Both the position numbers and the translations under genes were made by a program. A stretch of DNA of 64,000 nt from an uncultured Eubacteriales bacterium (GTDB lineage Bacteria > Bacillota > Clostridia > Peptostreptococcales > Anaerovoracaceae), in contig CASEOD010000136.1 in NCBI GenBank assembly GCA_949289445.1, positions 1-64,000 of the forward strand, read 5' to 3'. Of this stretch, positions 33,768 through 42,834 are shown one piece after another. The notes beneath the pieces are model-generated. The model saw nothing but the letters and a program-made list of their open reading frames with translations. It was not told the DNA's origin and searched no databases. Numbering within the stretch: the first letter of the stretch is position 1; each line of letters opens with the position of its first letter.

Positions 33768-34613
33768 CTAACCTTCGTAGATAAAGTTGTCAATGAGTCT
33801 GGTCTTTCCGATGAAAACTGCCATTGCCACAAGCACCGGCGGTTTCATTTCCGTAACCGGTTCAATGGATACCGCATCAACAGCCGTTACATAATCGATT
33901 CTTGCCAGAGGTTCCTTCTCGATGAGCTCAGTCATGGCAGCTGTAACAGCTTCTGCAGACTTCTCTCCCCTTTCTGCCATCTCCTGCCCCAGTTTAACCG
34001 CACGGCTGAGCACCAGAGCTGCCTTTCGTTCCTCTGCGTTCAGATAAGTGTTTCTTGAGCTTTTTGCAAGGCCGTCTGCTTCTCTGACAATAGGACATCC
34101 CACAACTTCGATATTAAAATTCAAATCGCGAACCATGCGGCGAATGATGGAGAGCTGCTGCGCATCCTTCTGTCCGAAATAGGCCCTGTCAGGAGTTACG
34201 ATGTTGAACAGTTTCGATACCACAGTGCATACACCGCGAAAATGAACGGGTCTTGATTTTCCGCAAAGTTCTTTTGTAAGACCGTCCATATTGACATAGG
34301 TGCATGCATCCTCCGCATACATTTCAGAAGGCTCCGGGTTAAAAATCAGAGCGGCGCCTGCTTCTTCACAGAGCGCAGCATCCCTGCTCAAATCTCTCGG
34401 GTAGCTTTCCAGATCCTCACCGGGGCCGAATTGAGTAGGATTTACAAAGTCACTGACCACAACCCTGTCGTTTTCTTTTACAGCTCTGTCAATCAAACTT
34501 TTATGACCCTCATGAAGGAACCCCATGGTAGGTACCAGTCCCACAGAAAGTCCCTCGGCTCTCCAGCCTTTCACCTCAGCTCTAACTTCTTCAACAGTCT
34601 TCACAATCTTCAT
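33768..34613 (-). CDS. panC: Pantothenate synthetase (PanC)
   Basis: The 281-residue enzyme joins pantoate and beta-alanine with ATP. The nucleotidyltransferase motif is GLVPTMGFLHEGHKSLI (HxGH), with FVNPTQFG, the ATP-site AYFGQKDAQQL and the KSSRNTYL segment (KMSKS equivalent). Normal length. It follows panB by 18 bases. Confidence 0.97.
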   Translation of the reverse strand: MKIVKTVEEVRAEVKGWRAEGLSVGLVPTMGFLHEGHKSLIDRAVKENDRVVVSDFVNPTQFGPGEDLESYPRDLSRDAALCEEAGAALIFNPEPSEMYAEDACTYVNMDGLTKELCGKSRPVHFRGVCTVVSKLFNIVTPDRAYFGQKDAQQLSIIRRMVRDLNFNIEVVGCPIVREADGLAKSSRNTYLNAEERKAALVLSRAVKLGQEMAERGEKSAEAVTAAMTELIEKEPLARIDYVTAVDAVSIEPVTEMKPPVLVAMAVFIGKTRLIDNFIYEG

Positions 34614-34631
34614 TTTATCTGTGTCCTCCCC

Positions 34632-35459
34632 TTAGTACAGTTTATTGATTACATCATCAGAAATCTTAAAGGTATGCTCTTCGGCGGGGAAAGTCCCGCT
34701 TTTTACCTCGTCTATGTAAGCATGAATACCTTGTCTCATCACGCTGCCCGCATCGGCAAAATGTTTTACAAACTTTGGTTTGAAATCCGAAAACAGGGCC
34801 AGCATATCCTGATATACCAGCACCTGGCCGTCGCAGCCCGCGCCGGCTCCGATACCGATAGTCGGAATGGAGACAGTTTCTGTTACCAGCTGCGCCAGTC
34901 TGCCCGGTACACATTCCAGAACCACGGCAAAAGCTCCTGCTTCTTCCACTGCCTTTGCCTCTTTCAGAAGTTTTCTTGCCGCTTCCTCACTCTTTCCCTG
35001 AACCTTGAAACCGCCAAAGGCATTGACTGACTGAGGCGTCAGTCCTATATGGGCCACCACCGGAATGGATGCCTCTGTAATAGCCTTAATCTGAGGGCAG
35101 ACTTCAAGTCCCCCTTCCAGTTTCACTGCCTGGCATCCTCCTTCTTTCATCATGCGCCCTGCATTAACCACCGCATCATATACTGATGTCTGATAAGACA
35201 TAAACGGCATGTCTCCCACTACCATGGCGTTTTTTGCGCCTCGTGAAACGGCTTTGATATGATGAATCATATCCTCCATGGTTACGGAAAGAGTGTCTTC
35301 ATATCCAAGCATGACCATGCCCAGAGAATCTCCCACCAGAAGCATGTTGATGCCTGTTTCATCCATCAGCTTTGCGGTCGAATAATCATACGCTGTCAGC
35401 ATGGTGATCTTATCTCCGTCCAGCTTCTGCTGTTTTACTGTTGCCACTGTGTTCTTCAT
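34632..35459 (-). CDS. panB: Ketopantoate hydroxymethyltransferase (PanB)
   Basis: The 275-residue TIM-barrel enzyme adds a hydroxymethyl group from methylene-tetrahydrofolate to ketoisovalerate. [33 protein letters not shown] (metal ligand Asp), [10 protein letters not shown] and VKLEGG are conserved, as is the catalytic Glu in VLECVPG. It overlaps the DUF2520 gene by four bases. Confidence 0.97.
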   Translation of the reverse strand: MKNTVATVKQQKLDGDKITMLTAYDYSTAKLMDETGINMLLVGDSLGMVMLGYEDTLSVTMEDMIHHIKAVSRGAKNAMVVGDMPFMSYQTSVYDAVVNAGRMMKEGGCQAVKLEGGLEVCPQIKAITEASIPVVAHIGLTPQSVNAFGGFKVQGKSEEAARKLLKEAKAVEEAGAFAVVLECVPGRLAQLVTETVSIPTIGIGAGAGCDGQVLVYQDMLALFSDFKPKFVKHFADAGSVMRQGIHAYIDEVKSGTFPAEEHTFKISDDVINKLY

Positions 35460-36325
35460 CGTTCTAACTCCTTTTTCAGTTCCGTATAATCTTTTTGTGG
35501 GTTCTTTCTCTCCGCAAGCCTTACAAGACGTCCTGAAAGAATCCTGTAGGCTGCCTCAATATCCACGGCTGATTCTTCTTTTTCGGTCAGCGCCTTCAGC
35601 GCTGCAAGATGCCCGGCCACTGTCCCGGCATCGCCGCGTTCACACGGACCTGTCAAAGCCTCTATAGGGCCTGCTGCCGCCACTGCCAGCGCGTTGCCCT
35701 CGATAAGAGGCGCCAGTGCCTCCGCCGCATCCTGATCCGGAAATCCGCAGACTCTGAGAAGTTCTGCTCCCATGTCCGCCAGCGCCGCCAGCTGATTGCT
35801 GACCATAACCGCTGCCGTATGGTAAAGGATCTTTGATTCCGGAGAAATGACCACGACTCTGTTACCCATAGTCTCAAAAAAAGACTTCATTTCCGGAAGC
35901 CGTTCCCGGCTTCCTTCTATGGTGAACCATGCCTTTCCCAGTTCCTGATAAGAAGTATATCTGCTGCTGACTGCATAAAGAGGATGCACCGAAAAACGGA
36001 AAGCACCTTTCTCTTCTGCATCAAAAAAAGCGGTCGATGGAACCGAACCGCTGCAATGACATATATTTTTATCTCGTATCTGCAGATTACGCATGTCATC
36101 CCAGATTTCACCGATCACTCCGTCAGGAGTGGTGATGAAAAGGGTATCACTGTCTCTTGTAATTTCTGCTAAATCTGTATAATATCTGCTTCCGGTAAAA
36201 GCTGCCGCCTCTTTTGCGGAATCACTGCTGTGGCTGTAATATCCGCTGAGGGTGACGCCGTGCGTCGCCAGATATCTGCCGAGGGAGAAGCCGACCTTCC
36301 CCGCTCCTATAAAACCTGCTCTCAT
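35456..36325 (-). CDS. Rossmann-fold DUF2520 protein at the head of the pan operon (possible ketopantoate reductase)
   Basis: The 289-residue protein has an N-terminal NAD(P)-binding motif ([17 protein letters not shown]), a [14 protein letters not shown] strand-helix, and the DUF2520 C-terminal helical domain with FSVHPLYAV. The fold is that of 6-phosphogluconate/ketopantoate-type dehydrogenases. No PanE is visible here and the gene is translationally coupled to panB, so ketopantoate reduction to pantoate is a reasonable inference. The ATG at 36325 is used; a GTG at 36334 is in frame but overlaps the ribosome site. Confidence 0.8.
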   Translation of the reverse strand: MRAGFIGAGKVGFSLGRYLATHGVTLSGYYSHSSDSAKEAAAFTGSRYYTDLAEITRDSDTLFITTPDGVIGEIWDDMRNLQIRDKNICHCSGSVPSTAFFDAEEKGAFRFSVHPLYAVSSRYTSYQELGKAWFTIEGSRERLPEMKSFFETMGNRVVVISPESKILYHTAAVMVSNQLAALADMGAELLRVCGFPDQDAAEALAPLIEGNALAVAAAGPIEALTGPCERGDAGTVAGHLAALKALTEKEESAVDIEAAYRILSGRLVRLAERKNPQKDYTELKKELER

Positions 36326-36479
36326 ACCTACCACCGTCCTTTCGGAAAACCGTGATAAGACAAGACCAATCTGCTGCCCTTAGTGCCGCTCCGAAGATAC
36401 AGCCCGCAGGCGGATAAAAAATATGTAGAACTTGCAGTATAGCTTCTTTCAGAATGCCATCCACTGCTTAATATAACAC

Positions 36480-36505
36480 TTTTGTCTGTATTTGTACAGA
36501 CAAAA
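36480..36505. promoter_or_regulatory. Perfect 11-base dyad between the AIR-synthase-like gene and the pan operon
   Basis: TTTTGTCTGTA (36480-36490) and TACAGACAAAA (36495-36505) flank a 4-base centre. It lies 7 bases behind the upstream stop codon and about 155 bases before the pan operon start. Neither side has a proper T-run, so an operator for the pan operon is as likely as a terminator. Confidence 0.5.
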
Positions 36506-36511
36506 TTTATT

Positions 36512-37522
36512 CTATTCCTCTTTTTTCGCCAGCGCTTTATAAAGTTCATCCGGCTCAGGCGGTGTAATCTCCTCACTGCGCCCGTCTTTTCCAATCAGCT
36601 GAAGTCCTTTCTCCCTCTCGGTAATCCGCCCTATGCAGGTGACAGGGACCTGAGCTTTCTCAATGGCCGCTGTCACCTCTTTTACCTTGGCTGACGGGAC
36701 GATGATCAGCATACACCCGCTGGAAATCAGGCGAAGATGGTTGATCCCCAGCGCTTTACAGATCTTCAGGGTCACCGGCTCTACCGGAATCTGTTCTTCT
36801 TTCAGTTCTGCTCCCAGTTCCGCAATATGACACATCTCCCAAACGGCTCCCAGAATTCCGCCTTCCGTCACATCGTGCATTCCGTGAGTTCCGATTCTTC
36901 CTGCGGCAATTCCCTCTTTGACCACACTGACCTGCATTAAAAGCTCTTTTGCATGGGTCAGTTCTTCTGCTGTCAGGATCTCCGCAAGTTCCTGCTCAAA
37001 ATCTCCCGCCAGAATTCCTGTTCCTTCAAGTCCCGCAGTCTTTGTCATCAGAATACAGTCACCGGGCTCCATGTCGGCAGCACTTGCCGACTGTCCCGGA
37101 AGGGCTCTTCCGAAGGCGGTAGATACGATAACAGGCTGATTGACAGCTTCGGTAACTTCCGTATGGCCGCCCACGATTTCCACCTGTGCAGCGGCTGCAG
37201 CCTGACCTGCCTGTTCCATAATCAGCGCCACATCTGCCTTGGTACTTCCTTCCGGCAGCATGACAGTCAGCGTAATTCCAAGGGGCTGTATCCCGTTGCT
37301 GGCGATATCATTGCAGGAAATATGAATGGCAAGCCTGCCGATGTCTCTGACCGCGGCCGTGATGGGGTCCGTTGAAACCACACAGTCATAATCACCGAAA
37401 TCAATCACCGCACAGTCTTCTCCGATTCCTGCCCTTGTTTTCACTTCAGGCCGATGATATCGAATTCTATCGATGACAATGCTCTGCAGCACGTCACTGT
37501 CCAGTTTTCCTATTTTAAGCAT
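36512..37522 (-). CDS. AIR synthase/HypE-like ATP-dependent enzyme, specific role unknown
   Basis: The 336-residue protein follows the PurM/HypE/ThiL fold. IGEDCAVIDFGDYDCVVSTDPIT binds ATP-Mg, NDIASNGIQPLGITLTVMLP is the second nucleotide strand, and GMHDVTEGGILGAVWEM is the C-terminal signature. Most like HypE (hydrogenase maturation) in general layout but without the HypE C-terminal Cys tail, and no other hyp gene is nearby. It overlaps ligA by 8 bases and is probably translated with it. Confidence 0.75.
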   Translation of the reverse strand: MLKIGKLDSDVLQSIVIDRIRYHRPEVKTRAGIGEDCAVIDFGDYDCVVSTDPITAAVRDIGRLAIHISCNDIASNGIQPLGITLTVMLPEGSTKADVALIMEQAGQAAAAAQVEIVGGHTEVTEAVNQPVIVSTAFGRALPGQSASAADMEPGDCILMTKTAGLEGTGILAGDFEQELAEILTAEELTHAKELLMQVSVVKEGIAAGRIGTHGMHDVTEGGILGAVWEMCHIAELGAELKEEQIPVEPVTLKICKALGINHLRLISSGCMLIIVPSAKVKEVTAAIEKAQVPVTCIGRITEREKGLQLIGKDGRSEEITPPEPDELYKALAKKEE

Positions 37523-39488
37523 TCTGCACCTCCCCGGTTTCCAGCCAGTTCTTTATGGTATCTTCATTTATAATGGCAACGCCCAACTCCTTGGCTTTTT
37601 TATTTTTTCCTGAAGCGGACTGTAAATCATTGTTGATCAGATAAGATGTCTTCCTGCTCACGGACCCTGCCACCTTTCCCCCTGCCTTTTCAATTTCAGT
37701 TTTCAGCACATCGCGGTTGGCATAGTGATTGAGGGCCCCTGTAATGACAAAAGTGAGCCCTGCCAGAAAATCTGCCGTTTCCTCCCGGCTCTCATCCAGC
37801 TGTACCAGTGAGCGGACTTCCTGTGCTTCCCTTTTCTTTTCCTCATCGCTGAAATACGATACGTAAGCTTCTGCCATAATCTCTCCAATACCGTCAATCT
37901 CTGTCAGCTGCTCCCTGGTAAGCGACACCGCTTTATCCCAGCTTCTTCCGCAGGCCCTGATAATGACTCTGGCATTGGCGGCTCCGATTCCCGGGATACC
38001 CAGGCTGTAAAGAAGCCGTTCAGGGGTGGTATTCTTTGCTTTTTCAACTGAGGCTATGAGGTTTTCAAAGGATTTTTCTCCAAATCCCTCCATGGATGTG
38101 ATTTCTTCCCGGTACCGTTCCAGCCTGAACAGATCGGAAAGCCGATGAATCAGCCCTTTTTCCACCAGTTTTTCAATGGTCGCCTCAGACAGACCGTCGA
38201 TATTCATGGCATCTCTGGATACAAACAGAGCCAGTCTCTTAATCTGCTTGGCCAGACAGTCGGGATTGATGCAATAAAGAGTTTCTACTCCGTTATCGTT
38301 TTTTACCTGTGTATGGTGGCCGCAGACGGGACAGACCTCCGGAATTCTGATGCTGTTGCTGCAGGTCAGGTTTTCTGCAATCTGTGGAATAATCATATTG
38401 GCTTTATACACTGTTATCCGATCACCGATACCCAGTTTCAGTTCGCGCATAACACTGATATTGTGTACAGATGCTCTGCTTACCGTAGTACCTTCCAGTT
38501 CCACCGGCTCAAAGACGGCTACCGGATTGATCAGTCCTGTCCTGGATGCGCTCCATTCGATCTTCTCCAGAGTGGTTTCCGCTACCTGATCCGCCCACTT
38601 AAAGGCAATGGAATCCCTCGGAAATTTGGAGGTGGTTCCCAGGCTTCGGCTGTATGCAATGTCATCCAAAGTCAGTACCAGGCCATCTGAAGGCAGATCG
38701 TTTTTCTCGATGGCCTTTTCAAAAGATTCCACGGCAGGAACCACAGTTGCCGATGTCACCACATGATATTCCACCGTATCAAATCCCTGCCGTCCAAGCC
38801 AGATCATCTGCTGCTCGCGGCTGTTTTCAAATCCTATGCCATCCGCTTCCACAAGGCTGAATGCAAAAAAGTGAACATTTCTCTCTGCCGTAATCCGGTT
38901 GTTCAGCTGGCGAACGGATCCGCTGCAAAGATTGCGGGGATTCTTATATCTGGCATCGGCCTCACCTATGGAAGCATTGATTTTTTCAAAATCACTGTAT
39001 TTGATAACCGCTTCACCGCGAAGTGTCAGTTTTCCCTTAAACGGGATTTCCAGAGGAACATTGACAAAGACTCTGGCATTATTGGTAATGACCTCTCCCT
39101 CGTCCCCATTGCCGCGGGTCAGTGCTTTACTCAGACGGCCGTTCTCATAAGTCAGTACGACAGTCAGACCATCCAGCTTCCAGGACAGCAGTCCTCTCTG
39201 TTGACCCAGCCATTCTGCCAGTTCCTGTCTGTCTTTTGTCTTGTCCAGAGACAGCATTCTTTCAAGATGACGCTCCTTCGGCAAATTGGAAAGCACCTCA
39301 TAGCCAACCTTCTGAGTGGGACTGCCTGCCAGAATAATTCCTGTTTCTTTCTCCAGAGCCAGCAGTTCATCATAAAGCCTGTCATACTCAAGATTACTCA
39401 TGATTTCTTCGGCATCCCGGTAATAGGCTCTGGCCGCCCGATCCAGTATTTCTATTTTTTCTTTCATCAGAGATTTTTTATCTTCCAT
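37515..39488 (-). CDS. ligA: NAD+-dependent DNA ligase (LigA)
   Basis: The 657-residue ligase seals nicks in replication and repair. The NMN-binding Ia domain has NLEYDRLYDELLALE, the adenylation lysine lies in WKLDGLTVVLTY, followed by LTRGNGDEGEVITNNAR. The OB domain is around GDRITVYKANMIIPQI, the zinc finger CPVCGHH with YCINPDC, then helix-hairpin-helix repeats (MEGFGEKSFENL, LGIPGIGAANARVI, IDGIGEIMAEAY) and a C-terminal BRCT domain. Length matches. The Ia and adenylation regions are divergent from textbook LigA (e.g. PK before LDG replaced), so a second, more canonical copy elsewhere is possible. Confidence 0.93.
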   Translation of the reverse strand: MEDKKSLMKEKIEILDRAARAYYRDAEEIMSNLEYDRLYDELLALEKETGIILAGSPTQKVGYEVLSNLPKERHLERMLSLDKTKDRQELAEWLGQQRGLLSWKLDGLTVVLTYENGRLSKALTRGNGDEGEVITNNARVFVNVPLEIPFKGKLTLRGEAVIKYSDFEKINASIGEADARYKNPRNLCSGSVRQLNNRITAERNVHFFAFSLVEADGIGFENSREQQMIWLGRQGFDTVEYHVVTSATVVPAVESFEKAIEKNDLPSDGLVLTLDDIAYSRSLGTTSKFPRDSIAFKWADQVAETTLEKIEWSASRTGLINPVAVFEPVELEGTTVSRASVHNISVMRELKLGIGDRITVYKANMIIPQIAENLTCSNSIRIPEVCPVCGHHTQVKNDNGVETLYCINPDCLAKQIKRLALFVSRDAMNIDGLSEATIEKLVEKGLIHRLSDLFRLERYREEITSMEGFGEKSFENLIASVEKAKNTTPERLLYSLGIPGIGAANARVIIRACGRSWDKAVSLTREQLTEIDGIGEIMAEAYVSYFSDEEKKREAQEVRSLVQLDESREETADFLAGLTFVITGALNHYANRDVLKTEIEKAGGKVAGSVSRKTSYLINNDLQSASGKNKKAKELGVAIINEDTIKNWLETGEVQNA

Positions 39489-39796
39489 TTCATATACACC
39501 TTTCCCGTGTTCTCCTGTTATTGCCTTCTGTGACCTTCCTTTCGATTTCTGAAAACCTCATTCTTAACCCAGAACATCAAAAATCGGTTCAAAAGTTAAC
39601 CGAAATTCTCTTAGATGCCATTTTATGTATAATGCCCACCTGCTGTATCATTTTCTTTACTATACACATCTTCTTATTTTTATGTTTTTCGGTTAAATTT
39701 TTCCAAAAGAATTATACACAAAACTGCCTTTTCTCTGCTCTCGGCTGAATTCTTACGAGAACCTCCGCCGTCAAGGCTACACTCCCGTGCAGGGTC
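39489..39796. other. Intergenic region with a widely spaced inverted repeat
   Basis: TTAACCGAAA (39596-39605) and TTTCGGTTAA (39687-39696) are perfect 10-base inverted copies 81 bases apart in AT-rich DNA between ligA and pcrA. A looped operator is possible. A rightward 75-codon frame starting at 39521 overlaps this but lacks a ribosome site and is not called. Confidence 0.45.
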
Positions 39797-42001
39797 TCAT
39801 ATCTTTTTCAGAGGCGCAATACCCTTGGCCATTTTCTTCTGTCCCGCGGAATCAAAAATGACTGTCAGTGTTCTGTCATCCCGGTCGATAACAAGACCCT
39901 CGCCAAACTTGGCATGACGAACTCTGTCACCAACTGCCAGCTCTTCAGCTGCCGCTGCATTGGCCCTGGTGGCTGCTTTGGCAAAGCGCAGCGCATCAAA
40001 AGGTTTCGGGCTTTCCTTTGCAGCAAATCCGTCAAAAGAGCCGGTGGAGACTCCCAGTCCGCTGTCACGTCTCTTTCTTTCGTAAACAGCATCTCCTTCC
40101 AGCAGTCTTTTGTCTATTTCTCTGAGAAACTGAGACTCTCTGGTATAGTCAGTCCGTCCGTAAAGGGTCCTCATGGCTGCGCTGCAGAGAATCAGTATCT
40201 CTTTAGCTCTGGTCATCCCCACATAACACAGTCGCCGTTCCTCTTCCATACCTGACGGACTGTCAAAAGCCTTATGGCCCGGGAACAGCCCGTCTTCAAG
40301 ACCGGGCAGAAATACCACCGGAAATTCAAGGCCCTTGGCACTGTGCATGGTCATCAGAACCACTGCATCCTGTGTTTCATCATGATTATCGACGTCAGCC
40401 ATCAGAGTGATTTTCTCCATAAACTCTTCAATAGTAGGATTTTCACTTTCTTCTTCATAATCGTAAATGACAGATTTGAATTCCATCAGATTCTCAATGC
40501 GACCTTCTGCCTCTACAGTATTTGCATCCTCCAGCGCTTTCATGTATCCCGTCTTCACCAGCAGGTTATCGTAGATATCTGAAACCCTCAGGTTTTCTCT
40601 TTCTTCTCTGCACAGATTGATACATTCCACCATGGCTTTCACCCCGGCATAGGCTTTGGAAGGCAATGTCGACAAAACCTCTTCATCTGACAGTGCCTGA
40701 AGCAGACTTTCTCCTCTGATTCTGGCAAAGGCCTCTGCTTTTTCCACAGATTTGTCACCCATTCCCCGCTTCGGTTCGTTGACAATTCTTTTGAAAGACA
40801 AGTCGTCGTAAGGGTTTACGACAAGGCGCATATATGCCATCACGTCCTTGATTTCTTTTCTGTCGTAATACCTGAGTCCGGACAGAACCCTATACGGAAT
40901 ATTCCGTCCGGTCAGTGCTTCTTCAAAATGTCTGGACTGGGCATTGGTTCTGTAAAGAATCGCAAAATCGCTGTATTTTCTGTCGCGGCCTTTCAGCAGG
41001 TCGATCTCCTGCGCCACAAAACGCGCCTCGTCCTTTTCATTGTCGGCACGATAATATTTAATCTTCTCGCCTGCTTCCTTTTCAGTCCACAGCTTCTTCC
41101 TTTTTCTCCCCTTGTTATTCTCAATCACAGAATGGGCTGCTGCCAGAATATTGCCCACGGATCGATAATTCTGTTCCAGCTTCACCACCCTGGCCTCAGG
41201 AAAATCCTTTTCAAAATCCAGGATGTTTCTGATATCCGCACCTCTCCACTGATAAATGCACTGATCGTCGTCTCCCACCACACAGAGATTGTGATGGACC
41301 TCCGCCAGCATCTTAATCAGGCGATACTGAATATGGTTGGTGTCCTGATACTCATCTACCATAATATAGCGAAAACGGTTCTGGTACTTCAGCAGTGTCC
41401 GCTCATCCGCCTCAAAAAGTCTGACCGTATTCAGCAGCAGATCGTCAAAGTCCATGGCGTTATTTTTCTTCAGTTCTTCCTCATAGGTCCTGAACACGTT
41501 ATAAATAATTTTTGTCTTGAAGTTTTCCTCCATAGTTCTGCGATACTGCTCTGCATCCATGGCCTTTTCCTTGCAGGAACTGATCACACTGAGAAGATAA
41601 GGTGCGCTGAATTCCTTATCGTTGATATTCAGCGCCTTGGTGATATTCTTCACCACAGTCTTCTGATCTGTGCCGTCGTAAATGACAAAGTTGTGATCAT
41701 ATCCGATAAGCTCGCAGTGATAGCGAAGAATACGAAGACACATGGAATGGAAAGTCATGATCCACATGTCATCAATCCTTCCCACCAGCTCCTCCACTCT
41801 GCTTTTCATTTCAGAGGCTGCTTTGTTGGTAAAGGTTACCGCCAGAATGTTGTAGGGGGAAATTCCCTGTTCTGTCATATACGCGATTCGCTCTGTCATG
41901 GTGCTGGTTTTTCCCGAACCCGCTCCCGCCAGAATCAGCAGAGGGCCTTCAATCTGCATTGCGGCCTGCCGCTGTTTTTCATTTAATCTGTCCAGACTCA
42001 T
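39797..42001 (-). CDS. pcrA: ATP-dependent DNA helicase PcrA/UvrD
   Basis: The 734-residue superfamily 1A helicase works in repair and rolling-circle replication. Motifs in order: Q motif LNEKQRQA, Walker A LAGAGSGKTSTM, FTNKAASEM (Ia), VDEYQDTN (II), DDQCIYQWRGA (III), LEQNYRS (IV), VLMTMHSAKGLEFPVVFLPG (V) and YVGMTRAKE (VI). The C-terminal DRVRHAKFGEG is the Tudor-like RNA-polymerase-binding domain of PcrA. Length matches. Confidence 0.97.
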   Translation of the reverse strand: MSLDRLNEKQRQAAMQIEGPLLILAGAGSGKTSTMTERIAYMTEQGISPYNILAVTFTNKAASEMKSRVEELVGRIDDMWIMTFHSMCLRILRYHCELIGYDHNFVIYDGTDQKTVVKNITKALNINDKEFSAPYLLSVISSCKEKAMDAEQYRRTMEENFKTKIIYNVFRTYEEELKKNNAMDFDDLLLNTVRLFEADERTLLKYQNRFRYIMVDEYQDTNHIQYRLIKMLAEVHHNLCVVGDDDQCIYQWRGADIRNILDFEKDFPEARVVKLEQNYRSVGNILAAAHSVIENNKGRKRKKLWTEKEAGEKIKYYRADNEKDEARFVAQEIDLLKGRDRKYSDFAILYRTNAQSRHFEEALTGRNIPYRVLSGLRYYDRKEIKDVMAYMRLVVNPYDDLSFKRIVNEPKRGMGDKSVEKAEAFARIRGESLLQALSDEEVLSTLPSKAYAGVKAMVECINLCREERENLRVSDIYDNLLVKTGYMKALEDANTVEAEGRIENLMEFKSVIYDYEEESENPTIEEFMEKITLMADVDNHDETQDAVVLMTMHSAKGLEFPVVFLPGLEDGLFPGHKAFDSPSGMEEERRLCYVGMTRAKEILILCSAAMRTLYGRTDYTRESQFLREIDKRLLEGDAVYERKRRDSGLGVSTGSFDGFAAKESPKPFDALRFAKAATRANAAAAEELAVGDRVRHAKFGEGLVIDRDDRTLTVIFDSAGQKKMAKGIAPLKKI

Positions 42002-42058
42002 CTATATAAATTCTCCTCGTTGTAAACTTTTGTCTGCGGATGTATTCAACCCGGACTC

Positions 42059-42823
42059 TCATCCCAGATGCCGCAGAAGCCATTCTGCACTGTCTTCGCA
42101 AGTGCGGCTTTCAATGGTCATTGTCACATCACTGCAACAGTACTCTTCAATGGCATTCAGCACTTTTCCCATATCCATGGTTCCCTGACAGACAGGGCTG
42201 TGGCTGTCTTCTGTGCCGTCATTGTTATGCAGGTGAAAATGACCGATATGAGACCCCAGCACTCTGACCCAGTCTGTGATATCATATTCTGCACAGGTCA
42301 CCGCATTGGCATGGCCCACATCAAGACAAAGCTTCACCCTGGGGTCTGCAATTTCCTCCACCAGATGCTTCAGCATCACAGGCTCATCCTCAAAGACGTT
42401 TTCAATATAAATGTGAAAATTCTCCGGCTTATTCTCCATGTACTTTTTCCAGAACCATACTGATTTTTCGTGATTCCATTCCTTAAAATACAGCGCCGGC
42501 AGATATCCCGTATGAACAACCATCCGGTTCAGTCCCATGCGAAAACATGCCCGGTATGCTTCTTCCAGCCGTGCAAGCCCCAGTTCCACAGCTCTGTGAT
42601 CGATGGAGGCAGGAATAATCTCAGTAAAAGGTCCATGTACTATGGCCTGCCCGGAACCTGCGTCTGCAAGCTGCTTTCTCATGCTGTCCAAAGTGGATTC
42701 CAGTCTGTCTGCATCCAGATTCTCAGAAATACAGAGGTCATTGAGTTCCAGTTTCAGACCGTACCTGCCTGCTACTTCCACAGCATTTTCGGAGAAGGTT
42801 GCAATGTAGATTCTATCCTTCAT
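42059..42823 (-). CDS. Xylose isomerase-like TIM-barrel protein (sugar phosphate isomerase/epimerase family)
   Basis: The 254-residue cytosolic protein has barrel marks of the AP endonuclease 2 fold: VVHTGYLP, IYIENVFEDEPVML (metal Glu), KLCLDVGHANAV (metal Asp-His), IGHFHLHNNDG and the final TIESRTCEDS (metal Glu). A divalent-metal isomerase or epimerase is likely; the substrate is not evident. It follows the ureohydrolase by 12 bases. Confidence 0.82.
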   Translation of the reverse strand: MKDRIYIATFSENAVEVAGRYGLKLELNDLCISENLDADRLESTLDSMRKQLADAGSGQAIVHGPFTEIIPASIDHRAVELGLARLEEAYRACFRMGLNRMVVHTGYLPALYFKEWNHEKSVWFWKKYMENKPENFHIYIENVFEDEPVMLKHLVEEIADPRVKLCLDVGHANAVTCAEYDITDWVRVLGSHIGHFHLHNNDGTEDSHSPVCQGTMDMGKVLNAIEEYCCSDVTMTIESRTCEDSAEWLLRHLG

Positions 42824-42834
42824 AAATTGTCTCC

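Noticed and set aside
36512..37522. HypE or thiamine-phosphate kinase as a firm name
   Set aside because: The fold is shared by PurM, HypE and ThiL proteins; the HypE Cys tail and any hyp or thi neighbours are missing.
39521..39748. A 75-codon plus-strand frame in the ligA-pcrA gap
   Set aside because: No ribosome site, overlaps the start of ligA and reads as low-complexity hydrophobic sequence from AT-rich DNA.
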